Assembly (NCBI RefSeq): GCF_028356935.1
Contig: NZ_CP102798.1
Coordinates: 1,736,001-1,800,000, forward strand
Origin: Lysinibacillus sp. OF-1
Lineage (GTDB): Bacteria > Bacillota > Bacilli > Bacillales_A > Planococcaceae
Length of the DNA: 64,000 bases
Reading direction: 5' to 3'
The translations under genes were made by a program, and so were the position numbers. The notes below the pieces were generated by a model, which saw only the letters and a program-made list of their open reading frames with translations, was not told the origin of the DNA and made no database searches. Shown here piece by piece: positions 51,725 to 60,819 of the stretch. Numbering within the stretch: the stretch's first letter is position 1; every line of letters begins with the position of its first letter.

Positions 51725-51847
51725 ATGGAACCGTGGCTGAACATGATATCCGATATCGGTTTTCCGATTTTAGTGTCATTTTATTTATTGCACCGTGTCG
51801 AAGTAAAGCTTGATGCGATTCATGCGGCGCTCGTTTCGTTAAAATGA
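51725..51847 (+). CDS. YvrJ-family micro-protein
   Basis: 40 residues: MEPWLNMISDIGFPILVSFY then LLHRVEVKLDAIHAALVSLK. This is the YvrJ family pattern: a single membrane helix with GFPI and a YLLxRxExKLD segment. AGGAGAGAGGGGGAG precedes the ATG. Third member of the DUF1659/DUF2922/YvrJ group. Function unknown. Confidence 0.82.
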   Translation: MEPWLNMISDIGFPILVSFYLLHRVEVKLDAIHAALVSLK

Positions 51848-51951
51848 AATTTATTTCACAAAGATGTACGAAAGCTGTCACGTAGAAGTTCTTGTCAACG
51901 TTTACAACCTACGGTAGGATGAGGGTAGTGTAGGTTAGGGAGAGTGTTGAC

Positions 51952-52560
51952 ATGAAACGTAAGTTAATAGGGCTAGTTCTACTTTTAGCCTGTGCATCTG
52001 TGCTTGGCGCATGTGGAAATTCAAAATTTAAAGCAGACTACAGCCTCGAAATACCCGATTTTGAACATATTAATCAACGTGGTGAAACCGTTTCGCTCGA
52101 AAGTTTAAAAGGTAAGCCTTGGATCGGCATGTATATTTTCACGAACTGTATATCGATTTGCCCGCCGATGTCATTGAACATGGCACAAGTGCAGGAAAAG
52201 CTCCAGAAAAAAGGAGTAGAGGATTATCACATCGTTGCCTTTTCAGTAGATCCAGACGTTGATAAACCAGAAGTGTTAGCTAATTATATCAGTAAATACA
52301 ATGTGCCAGATGAATCTAAGTGGAATCTTCTGACAGGCTATTCACAAAAATATATTGAACAGTTTGCAGTGAAAAATACAAAGATATTAGTGAAAAACGA
52401 CCCTAACAGTGACCAAGTCATTCATGGCAATCAATTTTTCTTAGTGGACAAAGATGGTGTAATGGTCAAAATGTATAATGGCTTTGCTGAAAATATTGAA
52501 GATGTACCAATTGATACGATAGCTTCTGATATCGAAACATATATTGATGAAAATTTATAA
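51952..52560 (+). CDS. SCO1/SenC-family lipoprotein (BsSCO type)
   Basis: 202 residues. Lipoprotein signal with lipobox LGAC (Cys21). Thioredoxin fold with the copper-binding CxxxC in NCISICPPM (Cys66, Cys70) and the distant His158 in HGNQFFLVDKDG, the standard SCO triad. SCO proteins deliver copper to the CuA site of cytochrome c oxidase at the outer membrane face. GGGAGAG precedes the ATG. It stands alone with its own terminator. Confidence 0.92.
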   Translation: MKRKLIGLVLLLACASVLGACGNSKFKADYSLEIPDFEHINQRGETVSLESLKGKPWIGMYIFTNCISICPPMSLNMAQVQEKLQKKGVEDYHIVAFSVDPDVDKPEVLANYISKYNVPDESKWNLLTGYSQKYIEQFAVKNTKILVKNDPNSDQVIHGNQFFLVDKDGVMVKMYNGFAENIEDVPIDTIASDIETYIDENL

Positions 52561-52568
52561 AGAAGCAA

Positions 52569-52602
52569 TAAACCGTCTCGAATTTTAGAGGCGGTTTTTT
52601 TA
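52569..52602 (+). terminator. Terminator after the SCO1-like gene
   Basis: AAACCGTCTC-N8-GAGGCGGTTT followed by T5, nine bases after the stop. Confidence 0.85.
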
Positions 52603-52674
52603 TGTCATTATCAGCTGGAAAAATAATCTTTTTCTGGTTGGGAATCGTTTATAGTGTGGAAGGAGGGAAATCAC

Positions 52675-53190
52675 ATGTCAGATAACGAAAAATTAGAGCA
52701 GCTAATGGCTATACATACGGAGCAAATGTTTCGAATTGCTTATTACTATACGAAGGATTTACAAATAGCCGAAGATATTGTGCAGGACGTATTTATTAAA
52801 TTTTATCATCAAAAGGATTATGAAGAGAGAGGGGAGATGAAAGCATATCTTGCCCGCATGACAATCAATAAATGTAAGGATTACTTAAAAAGCTGGGCAT
52901 ACAGAAAAATTACATTGCAGCATAGATTTTTTACAAAGCAAAAAATGGTCTTACAGGACACACTGATTCGTCAAGATGAGCAAGCCTTACTAGATGAAGC
53001 GATTTTACGCTTACCAATCAAGCAACGCGAAGCAATCGTTTATTTTTATTTAGAGGAGATGACGATTAAAGAGATTGCGGAATTACTTACAATTCCTGAA
53101 GGTACTGTGAAATCTCGTTTAAAGAAGGGGAAGGAGCTATTAAAAATAGATTTGCAACATATTGAATGGGAGGTACTTTTCCATGGATAA
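52675..53190 (+). CDS. ECF-type RNA polymerase sigma factor
   Basis: 171 residues. Region 2 (MFRIAYYYTKDLQIAEDIVQ, VFIKFYHQ) and region 4 (LPIKQREAIVYFYLEEMTIK, IAELLTIPEGTVKSRLKKGK) of an ECF sigma factor; no extra domains. GGAAGGAGGG lies eight bases before the ATG. The following gene, which overlaps by eight bases, is a membrane protein fitting an anti-sigma factor. It is similar in plan to B. subtilis SigV/YlaC. No clear ECF-type autoregulated promoter can be fixed upstream. Confidence 0.9.
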   Translation: MSDNEKLEQLMAIHTEQMFRIAYYYTKDLQIAEDIVQDVFIKFYHQKDYEERGEMKAYLARMTINKCKDYLKSWAYRKITLQHRFFTKQKMVLQDTLIRQDEQALLDEAILRLPIKQREAIVYFYLEEMTIKEIAELLTIPEGTVKSRLKKGKELLKIDLQHIEWEVLFHG

Positions 53191-54070
53191 GCATACAATG
53201 CAGGCGTTACAAGATGTTTCAGCACATAAAGAAGCAATCATACATAAGGTTCGCCAACAAATTCAGCAAGAGCCTTATCCGTCCAAACCAAAGTGGACGT
53301 ATCGTGCAGTTACCATCATGATGACATGCTCTATTTTATTTTTCATTGCCTGGCAAGCAGCCAAACCGTCTAATCAACTGACGACACAGGTAATGAATGA
53401 AGAAGAAAAACCTCCTTTTACGGATTTGTTTCAAACAGAAGTGGAAGGAACAGATACAACATACAGTCAGTTTTTCCCGCTAGCCAATTTTTTAAGTCAG
53501 GCAAAAAATATCAAATATTATGCACCACTTCAGGGTTTCGTGGCTATGCAATCAGTAGCAACCTCACTGGGCAATGTCGTTCATCTTACTACACCGGAAG
53601 AGTTGCCATTTCAACCAAATATTCAGGAGGTCTATGCGGTATCATCCAAAATGGATGATGGCAGTCAACAAACGCAATTTCAATTTAGCTATAAAGAAAA
53701 ATCCTCCACTGGCAGGGATCTACAATACATTAATTTCTCAGTGACAAATGTAAATCGTAATCCCTTATCAACATATATTAAATCGAAAGATATTGAGGAA
53801 ACTTTAGGGATTAAAGTTTCAAATGTAGGTTTAAATTTTATGAATCCTTTATATTATCGGGAGATGACACCAGATCGAGGTTTTGTTTACATTTACTATA
53901 ATTACGATGAAACAGATAAGCGCATCTTTCAAATGACTACAAATGCCAATGAATTTTATACGTACTATAACGGCTATGTCTATCATATTGGTTATCAATT
54001 AGATGGCGACCCACAAGAAGTCCAAGAAAAAATGGCGACCATCGTAAGGACGTTTATTCTTGGCGATTAG
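53183..54070 (+). CDS. Putative membrane anti-sigma factor
   Basis: 295 residues. A cytoplasmic N-terminal segment of about 45 residues (ALQDVSAHKEAIIHKVRQQI) is followed by one membrane helix (VTIMMTCSILFFIAWQAA) and an extracytoplasmic domain of 230 residues. There is no zinc-binding HxxxCxxC motif, so it is not a ZAS-type anti-sigma. Its start overlaps the sigma gene, which with the topology supports an anti-sigma role. The outer domain is unlike families I know; probably it senses an envelope signal. ATG 53183 with GGAGGT upstream. Confidence 0.7.
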   Translation: MDKHTMQALQDVSAHKEAIIHKVRQQIQQEPYPSKPKWTYRAVTIMMTCSILFFIAWQAAKPSNQLTTQVMNEEEKPPFTDLFQTEVEGTDTTYSQFFPLANFLSQAKNIKYYAPLQGFVAMQSVATSLGNVVHLTTPEELPFQPNIQEVYAVSSKMDDGSQQTQFQFSYKEKSSTGRDLQYINFSVTNVNRNPLSTYIKSKDIEETLGIKVSNVGLNFMNPLYYREMTPDRGFVYIYYNYDETDKRIFQMTTNANEFYTYYNGYVYHIGYQLDGDPQEVQEKMATIVRTFILGD

Positions 54071-54138
54071 TAAAGCGCAGATGAGACAATCCCTTTGAAC
54101 TATTATAGAATGATAGAAAAGAGGGGATGGGTACAATC

Positions 54139-54675
54139 ATGACAATCGCACACACTTATTTACAAGTTGTTCAAAAAAGATTTAACAATGTGAAAGAGCA
54201 GGGGGATAAGGCGCTTGCCCAATTAGAAGAGGCACAGTTACATTGGGCGTATAATGAGGAATCCAATAGTATCGCAGTTATTGTGAAGCATGTTAGTGGC
54301 AATATGATTTCACGCTGGACAGATTTTTTAACGACGGATGGTGAGAAGTCTACACGTAATCGAGATGATGAGTTTATGGATAGTCTTCACACGAAAGAGG
54401 CCATGCTCGTAGCTTGGGAAAAGGGTTGGCAAGTGTTTTTAGACGCCTTAGCGAGTTTAACAGAATCTGATTTGCAGCGATATGTCACAATTAGAGGAGA
54501 GCAGCTAGCAGTCATTGATGCCATTGAAAGACAGATGGCGCATTATGCACAGCATGTCGGTCAAATTATTTATATTGCGAAACAAGTTAAGGGCTCTGCT
54601 TGGCAAACGCTTAGTATTCCAAAAGGACAGTCACAGGCTTTTACAGAATCCATGCTAGATAAACAGCAACGTTAA
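54139..54675 (+). CDS. DinB-like protein (DUF1572)
   Basis: 178 residues, all-helical. IAVIVKHVSGNMISRWTDFL, and ERQMAHYAQHVGQIIYIAKQ contain the His residues (HxxxN near 53 and HxxxH near 137-141) that form the metal site of the DinB/YfiT four-helix fold; DUF1572 belongs to it. Enzymatic role unknown; related proteins are thiol-dependent transferases. The second ATG (54139) is preferred as GAGGGG sits too near the first at 54127. Confidence 0.8.
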   Translation: MTIAHTYLQVVQKRFNNVKEQGDKALAQLEEAQLHWAYNEESNSIAVIVKHVSGNMISRWTDFLTTDGEKSTRNRDDEFMDSLHTKEAMLVAWEKGWQVFLDALASLTESDLQRYVTIRGEQLAVIDAIERQMAHYAQHVGQIIYIAKQVKGSAWQTLSIPKGQSQAFTESMLDKQQR

Positions 54676-54681
54676 CTAAAG

Positions 54682-54718
54682 AAAGATCGTAGCCAATAAC
54701 ATGTGCTACGATCTTTTT
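54682..54718. terminator. Bidirectional terminator
   Basis: AAAGATCGTAGC-N10-GCTACGATCTTT plus T-run, between the DinB-like gene and the convergent caspase-like gene whose stop is at 54717. Confidence 0.85.
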
Positions 54719-55271
54719 ATGTTAAATATAGCTTGTACATGGTCGTTTCTGCATCAATAGCTTGGGCGAGTTCGAATGCTTCCTGCTGATTTCTTTGATT
54801 CGTGATGATCTCATAGAAAAAGCGAATAAGAAACATGAGATTTGCGTTACCTTCTATATAATCATCGGGTGCTAAATAGGAGTGACAGCCACTTTCTAAA
54901 AAGGCTGTCGCTAGCTGTTGCCAGCCTAATGTACAGCCAGCTGCTATCACCTTGACATCCTGTAGCTGACAATAGGATAGGACATCCTGTCGTTCAAAGT
55001 AGATACTTTTAGGTTCATTGTCTTCATATACATCTTCGCCTAACTCGGGTAAACAAAAGCGTCCCTCATTACCGTGGAAGTTTAAAATAAGATAGTCCAT
55101 TTTGCTTGGCAGATCCTCTCCAGACAAGACATCAATCAAATCATTTGGTCTTCCGATTAAATGAATTGTCACCCATGCATCAAAGGATTCTAGTGCCGCT
55201 CTGATGGCCATGGATTCGAAATCACAATCAGGTCCAATGACTAAATGTACGTATAATGCTGGTTTACTCAT
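54717..55271 (-). CDS. Small caspase/CHAT-like protein
   Basis: 184 residues. The pattern DYLILNFHGNEG (His66) followed, after a linker, by VKVIAAGCTLGWQQLATAFL (Cys113) has the His and Cys at the ends of successive beta strands, as in caspase/CHAT (clan CD) proteases. The continuation FLESGCHSYLAPDDYIEGNANLMFLIRFF (split at 125-151) resembles the C-terminal part of CHAT domains, where a conserved Ala/Ser-rich strand and helix follow the Cys. It has no added domains, signal or membrane segment. The ATG at 55271 has GAGGTG upstream. The family assignment is my reading; other alpha/beta folds with chance His/Cys cannot be excluded. Divergent from a membrane protein gene. Confidence 0.5.
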   Translation of the reverse strand: MSKPALYVHLVIGPDCDFESMAIRAALESFDAWVTIHLIGRPNDLIDVLSGEDLPSKMDYLILNFHGNEGRFCLPELGEDVYEDNEPKSIYFERQDVLSYCQLQDVKVIAAGCTLGWQQLATAFLESGCHSYLAPDDYIEGNANLMFLIRFFYEIITNQRNQQEAFELAQAIDAETTMYKLYLT

Positions 55272-55374
55272 ATTTGCTTCACCTCTATTATTAGTATAGA
55301 TGAAACTTATTGGGAGTGTAAACCGTATATTACAATAATTACTATATATAAAAGTCTGTAAAGGAGGCGTAGGG

Positions 55375-56208
55375 ATGCACAAGGGAGGCCATATTTATAC
55401 ACTGTTACTAGGCATTATTCTTAGTATAAGTACACTTCTACTTTTCAGTTACAATGAAAGGCAGCGAGAGGAGCTAGTATCCCTGCATCATAGTGAATTT
55501 CAAACAATTCAAGAGGCTTGGTATTTGTCTGGAAGTGATAGCAAGGAGCAATATTTGTATCCATTAAAGCAAGTGTTCTACATCAACCGTTATGAGGTGA
55601 AAGACAAGGAACATCTCCAACAAGCATTACAGTCCCCAAAAAATCCGGTTAGTCGACCAGCTAATGCTACTACGGTAAGCGACTTATATATACGTCTTTA
55701 TAATGGCAAGGAAATGGCCGTGAAGGTGATTAGCAAGGATGAACGATTATTCCTAATGGATCAGAAAACGATGCAGTATTATGAACTAAAGGCACAAGAT
55801 ATGGTGGATTATTTTCATTTGTTGAATGAAGAAAGTAGAATGCCGTTTCTATTATTTATTGTGTATACAATTATATTTTTCAGTCTAGCCTTTATGCTAG
55901 CAAAGAAACTTACAGGGGCTAAATCGATAGAAAAAGAAACGGCTCCTCCCATATATTTAAACAAAGCGAAGAGCAAGAGACCGTTAGCAGATTTTATTTT
56001 TCCAGCCGCCTTGCCATTCGTTATTACATTTTCTTTGCAGATCTATGGGGCTCAGCATAGCTTATTGTTACTAAGTGCTATTATGCTTACTTCAGGCATT
56101 CGAGAATATGTTGAAAAAAGAGGGCTTTTTCTTAAAATGGTTCTGTTGCTCCCTCTCTTTTGGGTTTACCTCTACGGTTTCCAAATGCTTTCTACCTATT
56201 TAAACTAG
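55375..56208 (+). CDS. Uncharacterised membrane protein
   Basis: 277 residues. N-terminal membrane helix (YTLLLGIILSISTLLLFSY), an extracytoplasmic domain of about 130 residues, then a helix near 160-182, a short basic cytoplasmic loop, and three helices at the C-terminus. No family recognised. AAAGGAGGCG precedes the ATG. It is divergent from the caspase-like gene across 103 bases. Confidence 0.65.
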   Translation: MHKGGHIYTLLLGIILSISTLLLFSYNERQREELVSLHHSEFQTIQEAWYLSGSDSKEQYLYPLKQVFYINRYEVKDKEHLQQALQSPKNPVSRPANATTVSDLYIRLYNGKEMAVKVISKDERLFLMDQKTMQYYELKAQDMVDYFHLLNEESRMPFLLFIVYTIIFFSLAFMLAKKLTGAKSIEKETAPPIYLNKAKSKRPLADFIFPAALPFVITFSLQIYGAQHSLLLLSAIMLTSGIREYVEKRGLFLKMVLLLPLFWVYLYGFQMLSTYLN

Positions 56209-56363
56209 CGATATAGTGGATATTATTGTCAATAGATTGAGCGTGGAGTTCTTATTTTTGTTAAATTTTAGCGATAATTTATGAGGATAGATACATATTA
56301 TATAGGTTAATAGGTTTAGGTAGGCTATACTCAATATGATTATAGTAGAATTGAGGGAATCAT

Positions 56364-58043
56364 ATGAGACTAACTGTGGAACGAAAACTACAAATTGCTT
56401 TTGGCATTGTACTCGTCTTCCTACTGCTTATTTCAGGTATTGCATTATACTACTTGAATCATAATAATCAGACTCTAGCAGAAATTGAAGACAAGACAGA
56501 ATTTATTCATTTATATCAAGATATCTCGTTCCAAACAGTTCGAGCAAATGCAGCTATTCGTGGGTATATATTATATGGCAAGGAAGAAATGCTTAACAAC
56601 CACCATGAAATCCGCGAGACCTTACATACGTCGATTAATCGTCTCCAAGAAAAAGGCGATAGCAATGAAGAGTTTGAGCAGTTTTTACAGCAACTAGCCG
56701 ATTGGGAAAAGGCGATAGATGGGCAGATAGTGCCACTTTATCAACGAGGAGATCATCAACAAGCCCAACAGCAAGCATTGCCAATTTTAGGTGAAGGTTC
56801 TCTGAAGTTAGTTGTCTTTGGTAAGACGATGGCAACGGCTCAACAGGAAGAGATGCAAGCTCATATTGAAGCAACCAAGCAAGAAGGAGAAAGAAGCGGG
56901 GTAGAAATTACAATACTAGCCGTTATTTCTTTGATTGTTAGTATCATCATTGCCACAGTATTTGGGAGACGAATCGCTAAAAACATTCAGCAAACAGTAA
57001 TAGAAATGGATAAATTCTCTGAAGGGAATTTGCACACGCATTTACAATTTAAAACCAAGGATGAATTCGCCCATTTGGCCGAGTCCTTTAATAGTATGTC
57101 ACAAAAGCTTCGACTGATGATGAAACAAGTAGGCAACTCCTCCGAACAAGTTGCAGCCACATCAGAACAACTGACGGCTAGTAGCATGGAGGTTACACAG
57201 GCGACAGAAGTGGTGACGGAATCTATTCACGATATTGCACAAGGAATTGACCAGCAGGACACTTTAACAAGCGATGTACGGAATTTATCAGCTCATATTT
57301 TAAAGAAAATGAATGATATTTCTACAAGTATCCATAACGTGAATCATGCAACCGTCGAAACGAAAAATATGGCGAGTATAGGGCGTTCTTCTGTGCATGA
57401 TGTGACGGAACAAATGAATGAAATTTCTGCCAATACAAGCGAGTTAAATACCCGTGTGCAAGATTTAGATGACAATACAGCGGCGATTGTAAAAGCCGTG
57501 AATGTCATTAAAAGTATTGCGACACAAACTAATTTACTGGCAATCAATGCCTCGATTGAAGCGGCAAGAAGCGGTGAACATGGCAAAGGCTTTGCGGTTG
57601 TTGCAGAGGAAGTACGCAAGCTAGCAGATGAGTCCAATCTTGCAGCGGGGGACATTGAAAAAGTAGTGGCACAAATTACCGATAGCACGAGAGTCATTGA
57701 AGAGGATATGGTCAATAGCAATGATTCGGTCCATGTAGGACGTGAAAAGGTCAATGTGGCAAGAGATAATTTTATACAGATTGATGATGCCATTAATGAT
57801 GTACAAGCACAAACTGAGATAGTGACAACAGCCATTCGGACTATTCATCAGGATGTAGAAAAGTTAGTCAAAGAAATTGATTATATTAGTGAAGTCTCAA
57901 TGAAATCGAGTCGCCATGTACAAAGTGTTGCAGCCTCTTCAGAAGAACAAAATGCAGCAATGGAGGAGGTAGCAGCTTCCTCTACACATCTAGCGAAAAT
58001 GGCGATAGATTTGCAAGAGTCTATACAGTCATTTAAATATTAA
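56364..58043 (+). CDS. Methyl-accepting chemotaxis protein (4HB-MCP sensor)
   Basis: 559 residues. Membrane helices at about 12-31 and 178-200 enclose a 145-residue helical ligand domain of the four-helix-bundle type. HAMP domain follows (about 200-253), then a long signalling coiled coil with the hairpin tip [20 protein letters not shown] replaced here by [20 protein letters not shown], and [10 protein letters not shown]. Senses an external signal and controls CheA. GAGGGAATC precedes the ATG. Followed by another chemoreceptor gene. Confidence 0.93.
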   Translation: MRLTVERKLQIAFGIVLVFLLLISGIALYYLNHNNQTLAEIEDKTEFIHLYQDISFQTVRANAAIRGYILYGKEEMLNNHHEIRETLHTSINRLQEKGDSNEEFEQFLQQLADWEKAIDGQIVPLYQRGDHQQAQQQALPILGEGSLKLVVFGKTMATAQQEEMQAHIEATKQEGERSGVEITILAVISLIVSIIIATVFGRRIAKNIQQTVIEMDKFSEGNLHTHLQFKTKDEFAHLAESFNSMSQKLRLMMKQVGNSSEQVAATSEQLTASSMEVTQATEVVTESIHDIAQGIDQQDTLTSDVRNLSAHILKKMNDISTSIHNVNHATVETKNMASIGRSSVHDVTEQMNEISANTSELNTRVQDLDDNTAAIVKAVNVIKSIATQTNLLAINASIEAARSGEHGKGFAVVAEEVRKLADESNLAAGDIEKVVAQITDSTRVIEEDMVNSNDSVHVGREKVNVARDNFIQIDDAINDVQAQTEIVTTAIRTIHQDVEKLVKEIDYISEVSMKSSRHVQSVAASSEEQNAAMEEVAASSTHLAKMAIDLQESIQSFKY

Positions 58044-58051
58044 CGAAACAC

Positions 58052-58078
58052 TACCTCTGTATATTTACAGGGGTTTTC
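58052..58078 (+). terminator. Weak terminator after the first chemoreceptor gene
   Basis: CCTCTGT-ATATTT-ACAGGGG with one G-U pair and a short TTTT tail. Confidence 0.5.
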
Positions 58079-58245
58079 TAGTTGTCTGCAAAGCCTGAAT
58101 AATAAGAAATTCAAAAATATGTTTGAAAAATAATATTTCATCCGATAAAAGCTTTGGGAGAAATGTGAAGCAGATAAAGAGAGGGAAATACTGTGGAAAA
58201 TAGCTTGCTATTTTTTCACGACAAGAATCAAAAGGAGATTGATAT

Positions 58246-60207
58246 ATGAAGAAACTATTTAGCAGTTTTAAGGGCAAGCTTTATACTTTATTTGCGCTAG
58301 TATTACTAATTCCTGTCATTTCTGTTGGGAGTTTATCTTATTTATCTGCAAAAGACTCAATAGAAGAAGAAATATTATTTAGTGCCAATGAAAGTGTGGG
58401 CATTTTAAATAAGCTTATTGATAAAACCATTAGCGAAAAAATGGATGATATCAATGTATTTAGCAGTGAATTAGATGCAGGAAAATATCAGCAATCCCAA
58501 GCCTCTATTGAGACGAATTTGCATCAGTATGTAGAGCTAAATCCAGATGTGCTAAGTATTTATATTGGCATGAACGATGGCTCCTTTACACAAGAGCCAA
58601 AATTAAATGATGCAGACTATAATCCACTAGATCGAGATTGGTATAAAGAGGCAACAGCCCTCAAAGGAGAAACGTTAATCACAAATCCTTATAAAGATGC
58701 AGGAACTGGCGATATGGTTGTGACGGTTGCCAAACAGATTAAGGATCATGCTGGGGTTGTGGCTATTGATATTAAACTGACAGACCTTCAAAAAATTGCA
58801 GATTCCATTCGAATCGGGAAAAATGGTTATCCTTCTATTTTTGGTGAAGAAAATATGGTTATCTCACACCCTACGCTTGAAGCTGGAGGAAAACTAAAAG
58901 AAAGCTTCCTCGATCAAATGTACGAAAATCCTTCTGGTACCTATAAATATGTCTTTGACGGTGATAACCGAATCCTGTTCTATACAACAAATGAACTGAC
59001 TGATTGGAAAATCACAGGGACCATTTTTGCCAAAGAAATTGATGAATCGGCATCTAAAATTTTATACCATACGATTTTAGTGCTGATTGCGGCTATTGTT
59101 ATTAGTACGATTGTCTTTTATTTTGTTATGAGGGCTGTGTTAAAGCCAATTAAAGCTTTAAAGGATAGTGCTGTGACGATCAGTAAAGGCGATTTGACAG
59201 AAACGGTGACGGTTACGTCGAAGGATGAGATTGGTCAATTAGGACAAGCCTTTAATGATATGCAAGAAAGCTTACGGACACTTATTCAAAAAATTGAGCA
59301 AAATGCAGAGGAAGTGGCTTCGTCAGCAGAGGAGCTAACAGCCAACGCGAATCAAACAAGCATTGCAACGGAAAAAGTGGCGATTTCTATTCAGGATGTT
59401 GCCTCAAGTGCTGATTCGCAAACGATCAGTGCCAATAAAAATGCAGAATCACTGCATGAGCTTTCAACAGCTATTTTGCATATTGCCGAAATATCCTCTG
59501 CTGTGACAGACCTTTCGCAGCATGCAACATCACAAGCAGATGAGGGTGGACAAGCTGTGCAGAATACGAAGGATCAAATGCAATCCATTCATTTATCTGT
59601 AGCAGATTCCAATGCGAAAATTCAAACCTTGCATGAACGATCTCAGCAAATTACGTCCATCTTAGATGTCATTACGAGCATTGCCGATCAAACGAACTTA
59701 CTTGCATTAAATGCAGCTATTGAGGCGGCAAGAGCAGGTGAGCATGGGAAAGGGTTTGCCGTTGTGGCAGATGAGGTTCGCAAGCTAGCAGAACAATCAC
59801 AAGAATCGGCCAAACAAATATTTGAGCTTATTCGAGGTATTCAGCAAGAGACGGAGCAATCTGTCAGTATTATGGCGAAGGTAACGGAGGATGTGCAAAG
59901 TGGTCTGCATATTTCGGATGAAGCCATTGCAAAATTCCAAGTCATTATGGCAAGCATGAATGAAATTACACCTAAAATGGAGGAAGTCTCTTCAGCCTCT
60001 GAGCAAATGTCAGCAGGCGTCCAAGAGGTGGCAGCCGTAACAGAAGATTTGGCATTCTCTGCAAAAGGCAATGCTTCTGCATCCGAGGATGTAGCGGCAT
60101 CAACAGAGGAACAATTAGCCTCAATGGAAGAAATCAATGCCTCGGCACAAGCACTCGCACATATGGCGGATGAATTAAAGCAACTGATTAGTCAATTTAA
60201 ATATTAA
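58246..60207 (+). CDS. Methyl-accepting chemotaxis protein (dCache sensor)
   Basis: 653 residues. Two membrane helices (about 13-34 and 278-302) bound a 245-residue extracellular dCache-type domain ([40 protein letters not shown], the small-molecule binding signature RDWYKE being typical). HAMP, then the signalling domain with [20 protein letters not shown], split, at the tip. dCache receptors in Bacillus relatives bind amino acids and other small molecules. AAAGGAGATT precedes the ATG. The hairpin behind it ends the transcript. Confidence 0.94.
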   Translation: MKKLFSSFKGKLYTLFALVLLIPVISVGSLSYLSAKDSIEEEILFSANESVGILNKLIDKTISEKMDDINVFSSELDAGKYQQSQASIETNLHQYVELNPDVLSIYIGMNDGSFTQEPKLNDADYNPLDRDWYKEATALKGETLITNPYKDAGTGDMVVTVAKQIKDHAGVVAIDIKLTDLQKIADSIRIGKNGYPSIFGEENMVISHPTLEAGGKLKESFLDQMYENPSGTYKYVFDGDNRILFYTTNELTDWKITGTIFAKEIDESASKILYHTILVLIAAIVISTIVFYFVMRAVLKPIKALKDSAVTISKGDLTETVTVTSKDEIGQLGQAFNDMQESLRTLIQKIEQNAEEVASSAEELTANANQTSIATEKVAISIQDVASSADSQTISANKNAESLHELSTAILHIAEISSAVTDLSQHATSQADEGGQAVQNTKDQMQSIHLSVADSNAKIQTLHERSQQITSILDVITSIADQTNLLALNAAIEAARAGEHGKGFAVVADEVRKLAEQSQESAKQIFELIRGIQQETEQSVSIMAKVTEDVQSGLHISDEAIAKFQVIMASMNEITPKMEEVSSASEQMSAGVQEVAAVTEDLAFSAKGNASASEDVAASTEEQLASMEEINASAQALAHMADELKQLISQFKY

Positions 60208-60216
60208 AGCACAAAC

Positions 60217-60245
60217 GCCATTCCTATCAAAAGGAGTGGCTTTTC
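60217..60245 (+). terminator. Hairpin behind the second chemoreceptor gene
   Basis: GCCATTCCT-ATCAAA-AGGAGTGGC followed by TTTTC. Loop and right arm are the same as in the hairpin at 60784-60813. Confidence 0.7.
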
Positions 60246-60297
60246 ATAGTGTTGAAAAACAAAACCATCCATAGAATTTATGTGAAAGGTGAAAAAG

Positions 60298-60422
60298 GAT
60301 TTCCGTTGCAGGCTACTTGCTTTCCTGTGGGCGAGCGCCGAGCCGCTTCCTCCGCTACCGCTCCGTGCAGGGGCTCGCCTGTCTCGCTATTCCCACGGGA
60401 GTCAAGTAGCCTTCCACTCCAA
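60298..60422 (-). repeat. GC-rich interspersed repeat, copy A
   Basis: 125 bases, GC-rich against an AT-rich background. Read on the minus strand it begins TTGGAGTGGA and ends AACGGAAATC, with an internal GGCTACTTG/CAAGTAGCC terminal hairpin and a central AAGCGGCTC. Copy B on the plus strand has the same ends. Elements of this type are spread over many Bacillaceae genomes; function unknown. Confidence 0.8.
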
Positions 60423-60598
60423 TCCATAAAATAAAAATGTTCACTTTTTAGCAAAAAAGTGAACATACTCACTACTCTTTTATGGAGGGGTGTTGTCACA
60501 CATCACTTCTCCACATTGAAAGTAAGAAGCTATCCTCTCTTATACTATAAATAATGGGCTATTTTGTTCAGGAAAAGACACTTTGGCAGAATGGTTGA

Positions 60599-60721
60599 TT
60601 GGAGTGGAGCCAGTGTCACTCCTAGGGGATTTAGCGTCACAGAGGAGACCCTGGAGCGAACGCAGTGAGTGAAGCGGCTCATCGGACGCCCCCTGGAAAG
60701 GACGCTGGCGGAACGGAAATC
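60599..60721 (+). repeat. GC-rich interspersed repeat, copy B
   Basis: 123 bases, begins TTGGAGTGGA, ends AACGGAAATC, contains ACTCCTAGGGG, GAGACCCTGGAGCG and GAAGCGGCTC. It aligns along its length with copy A in opposite orientation, but lacks the GGCTACTTG arms, so the copies are related, not identical. Confidence 0.8.
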
Positions 60722-60783
60722 AACCCCTCGCCTTACAAAATTGCTTATTATGCCGTTGACATTACCTTTTTTCAACAACATGA

Positions 60784-60813
60784 AACGCCACTCCTATCAA
60801 AAGGAGTGGCGTT
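60784..60813. terminator. Hairpin behind the AGCS symporter gene
   Basis: AACGCCACTCCT-ATCAAA-AGGAGTGGCGTT, a perfect 12-base stem, six bases from the symporter stop on the minus strand. T content of the tail is low. It shares 18 consecutive bases with the hairpin at 60217-60245. Confidence 0.6.
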
Positions 60814-60819
60814 AGCTGT

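Larger units (their letters stand above)
60246..60783. other. Gene-free region with two GC-rich repeats
   Basis: About 540 bases without a real gene. Three short frames here run through the GC-rich repeats and lack ribosome sites. The region carries the two repeat elements described separately and lies between two near-identical hairpins. Confidence 0.7.

Noticed and set aside
52617-52651. Autoregulated ECF promoter before the sigma gene
   Set aside because: A GGAAAA and a CGTT are present but the spacing (about 23) does not fit the usual 16-17.
58044-58245. Sigma-D promoter before the second chemoreceptor gene
   Set aside because: A CCGATAA resembling the -10 occurs at 58142, but there is no TAAA at the right distance.
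60249-60499. Short frames on both strands at 60249-60434, 60278-60499 and 60545-60877
   Set aside because: They run through the GC-rich repeats, have biased composition and no ribosome site.
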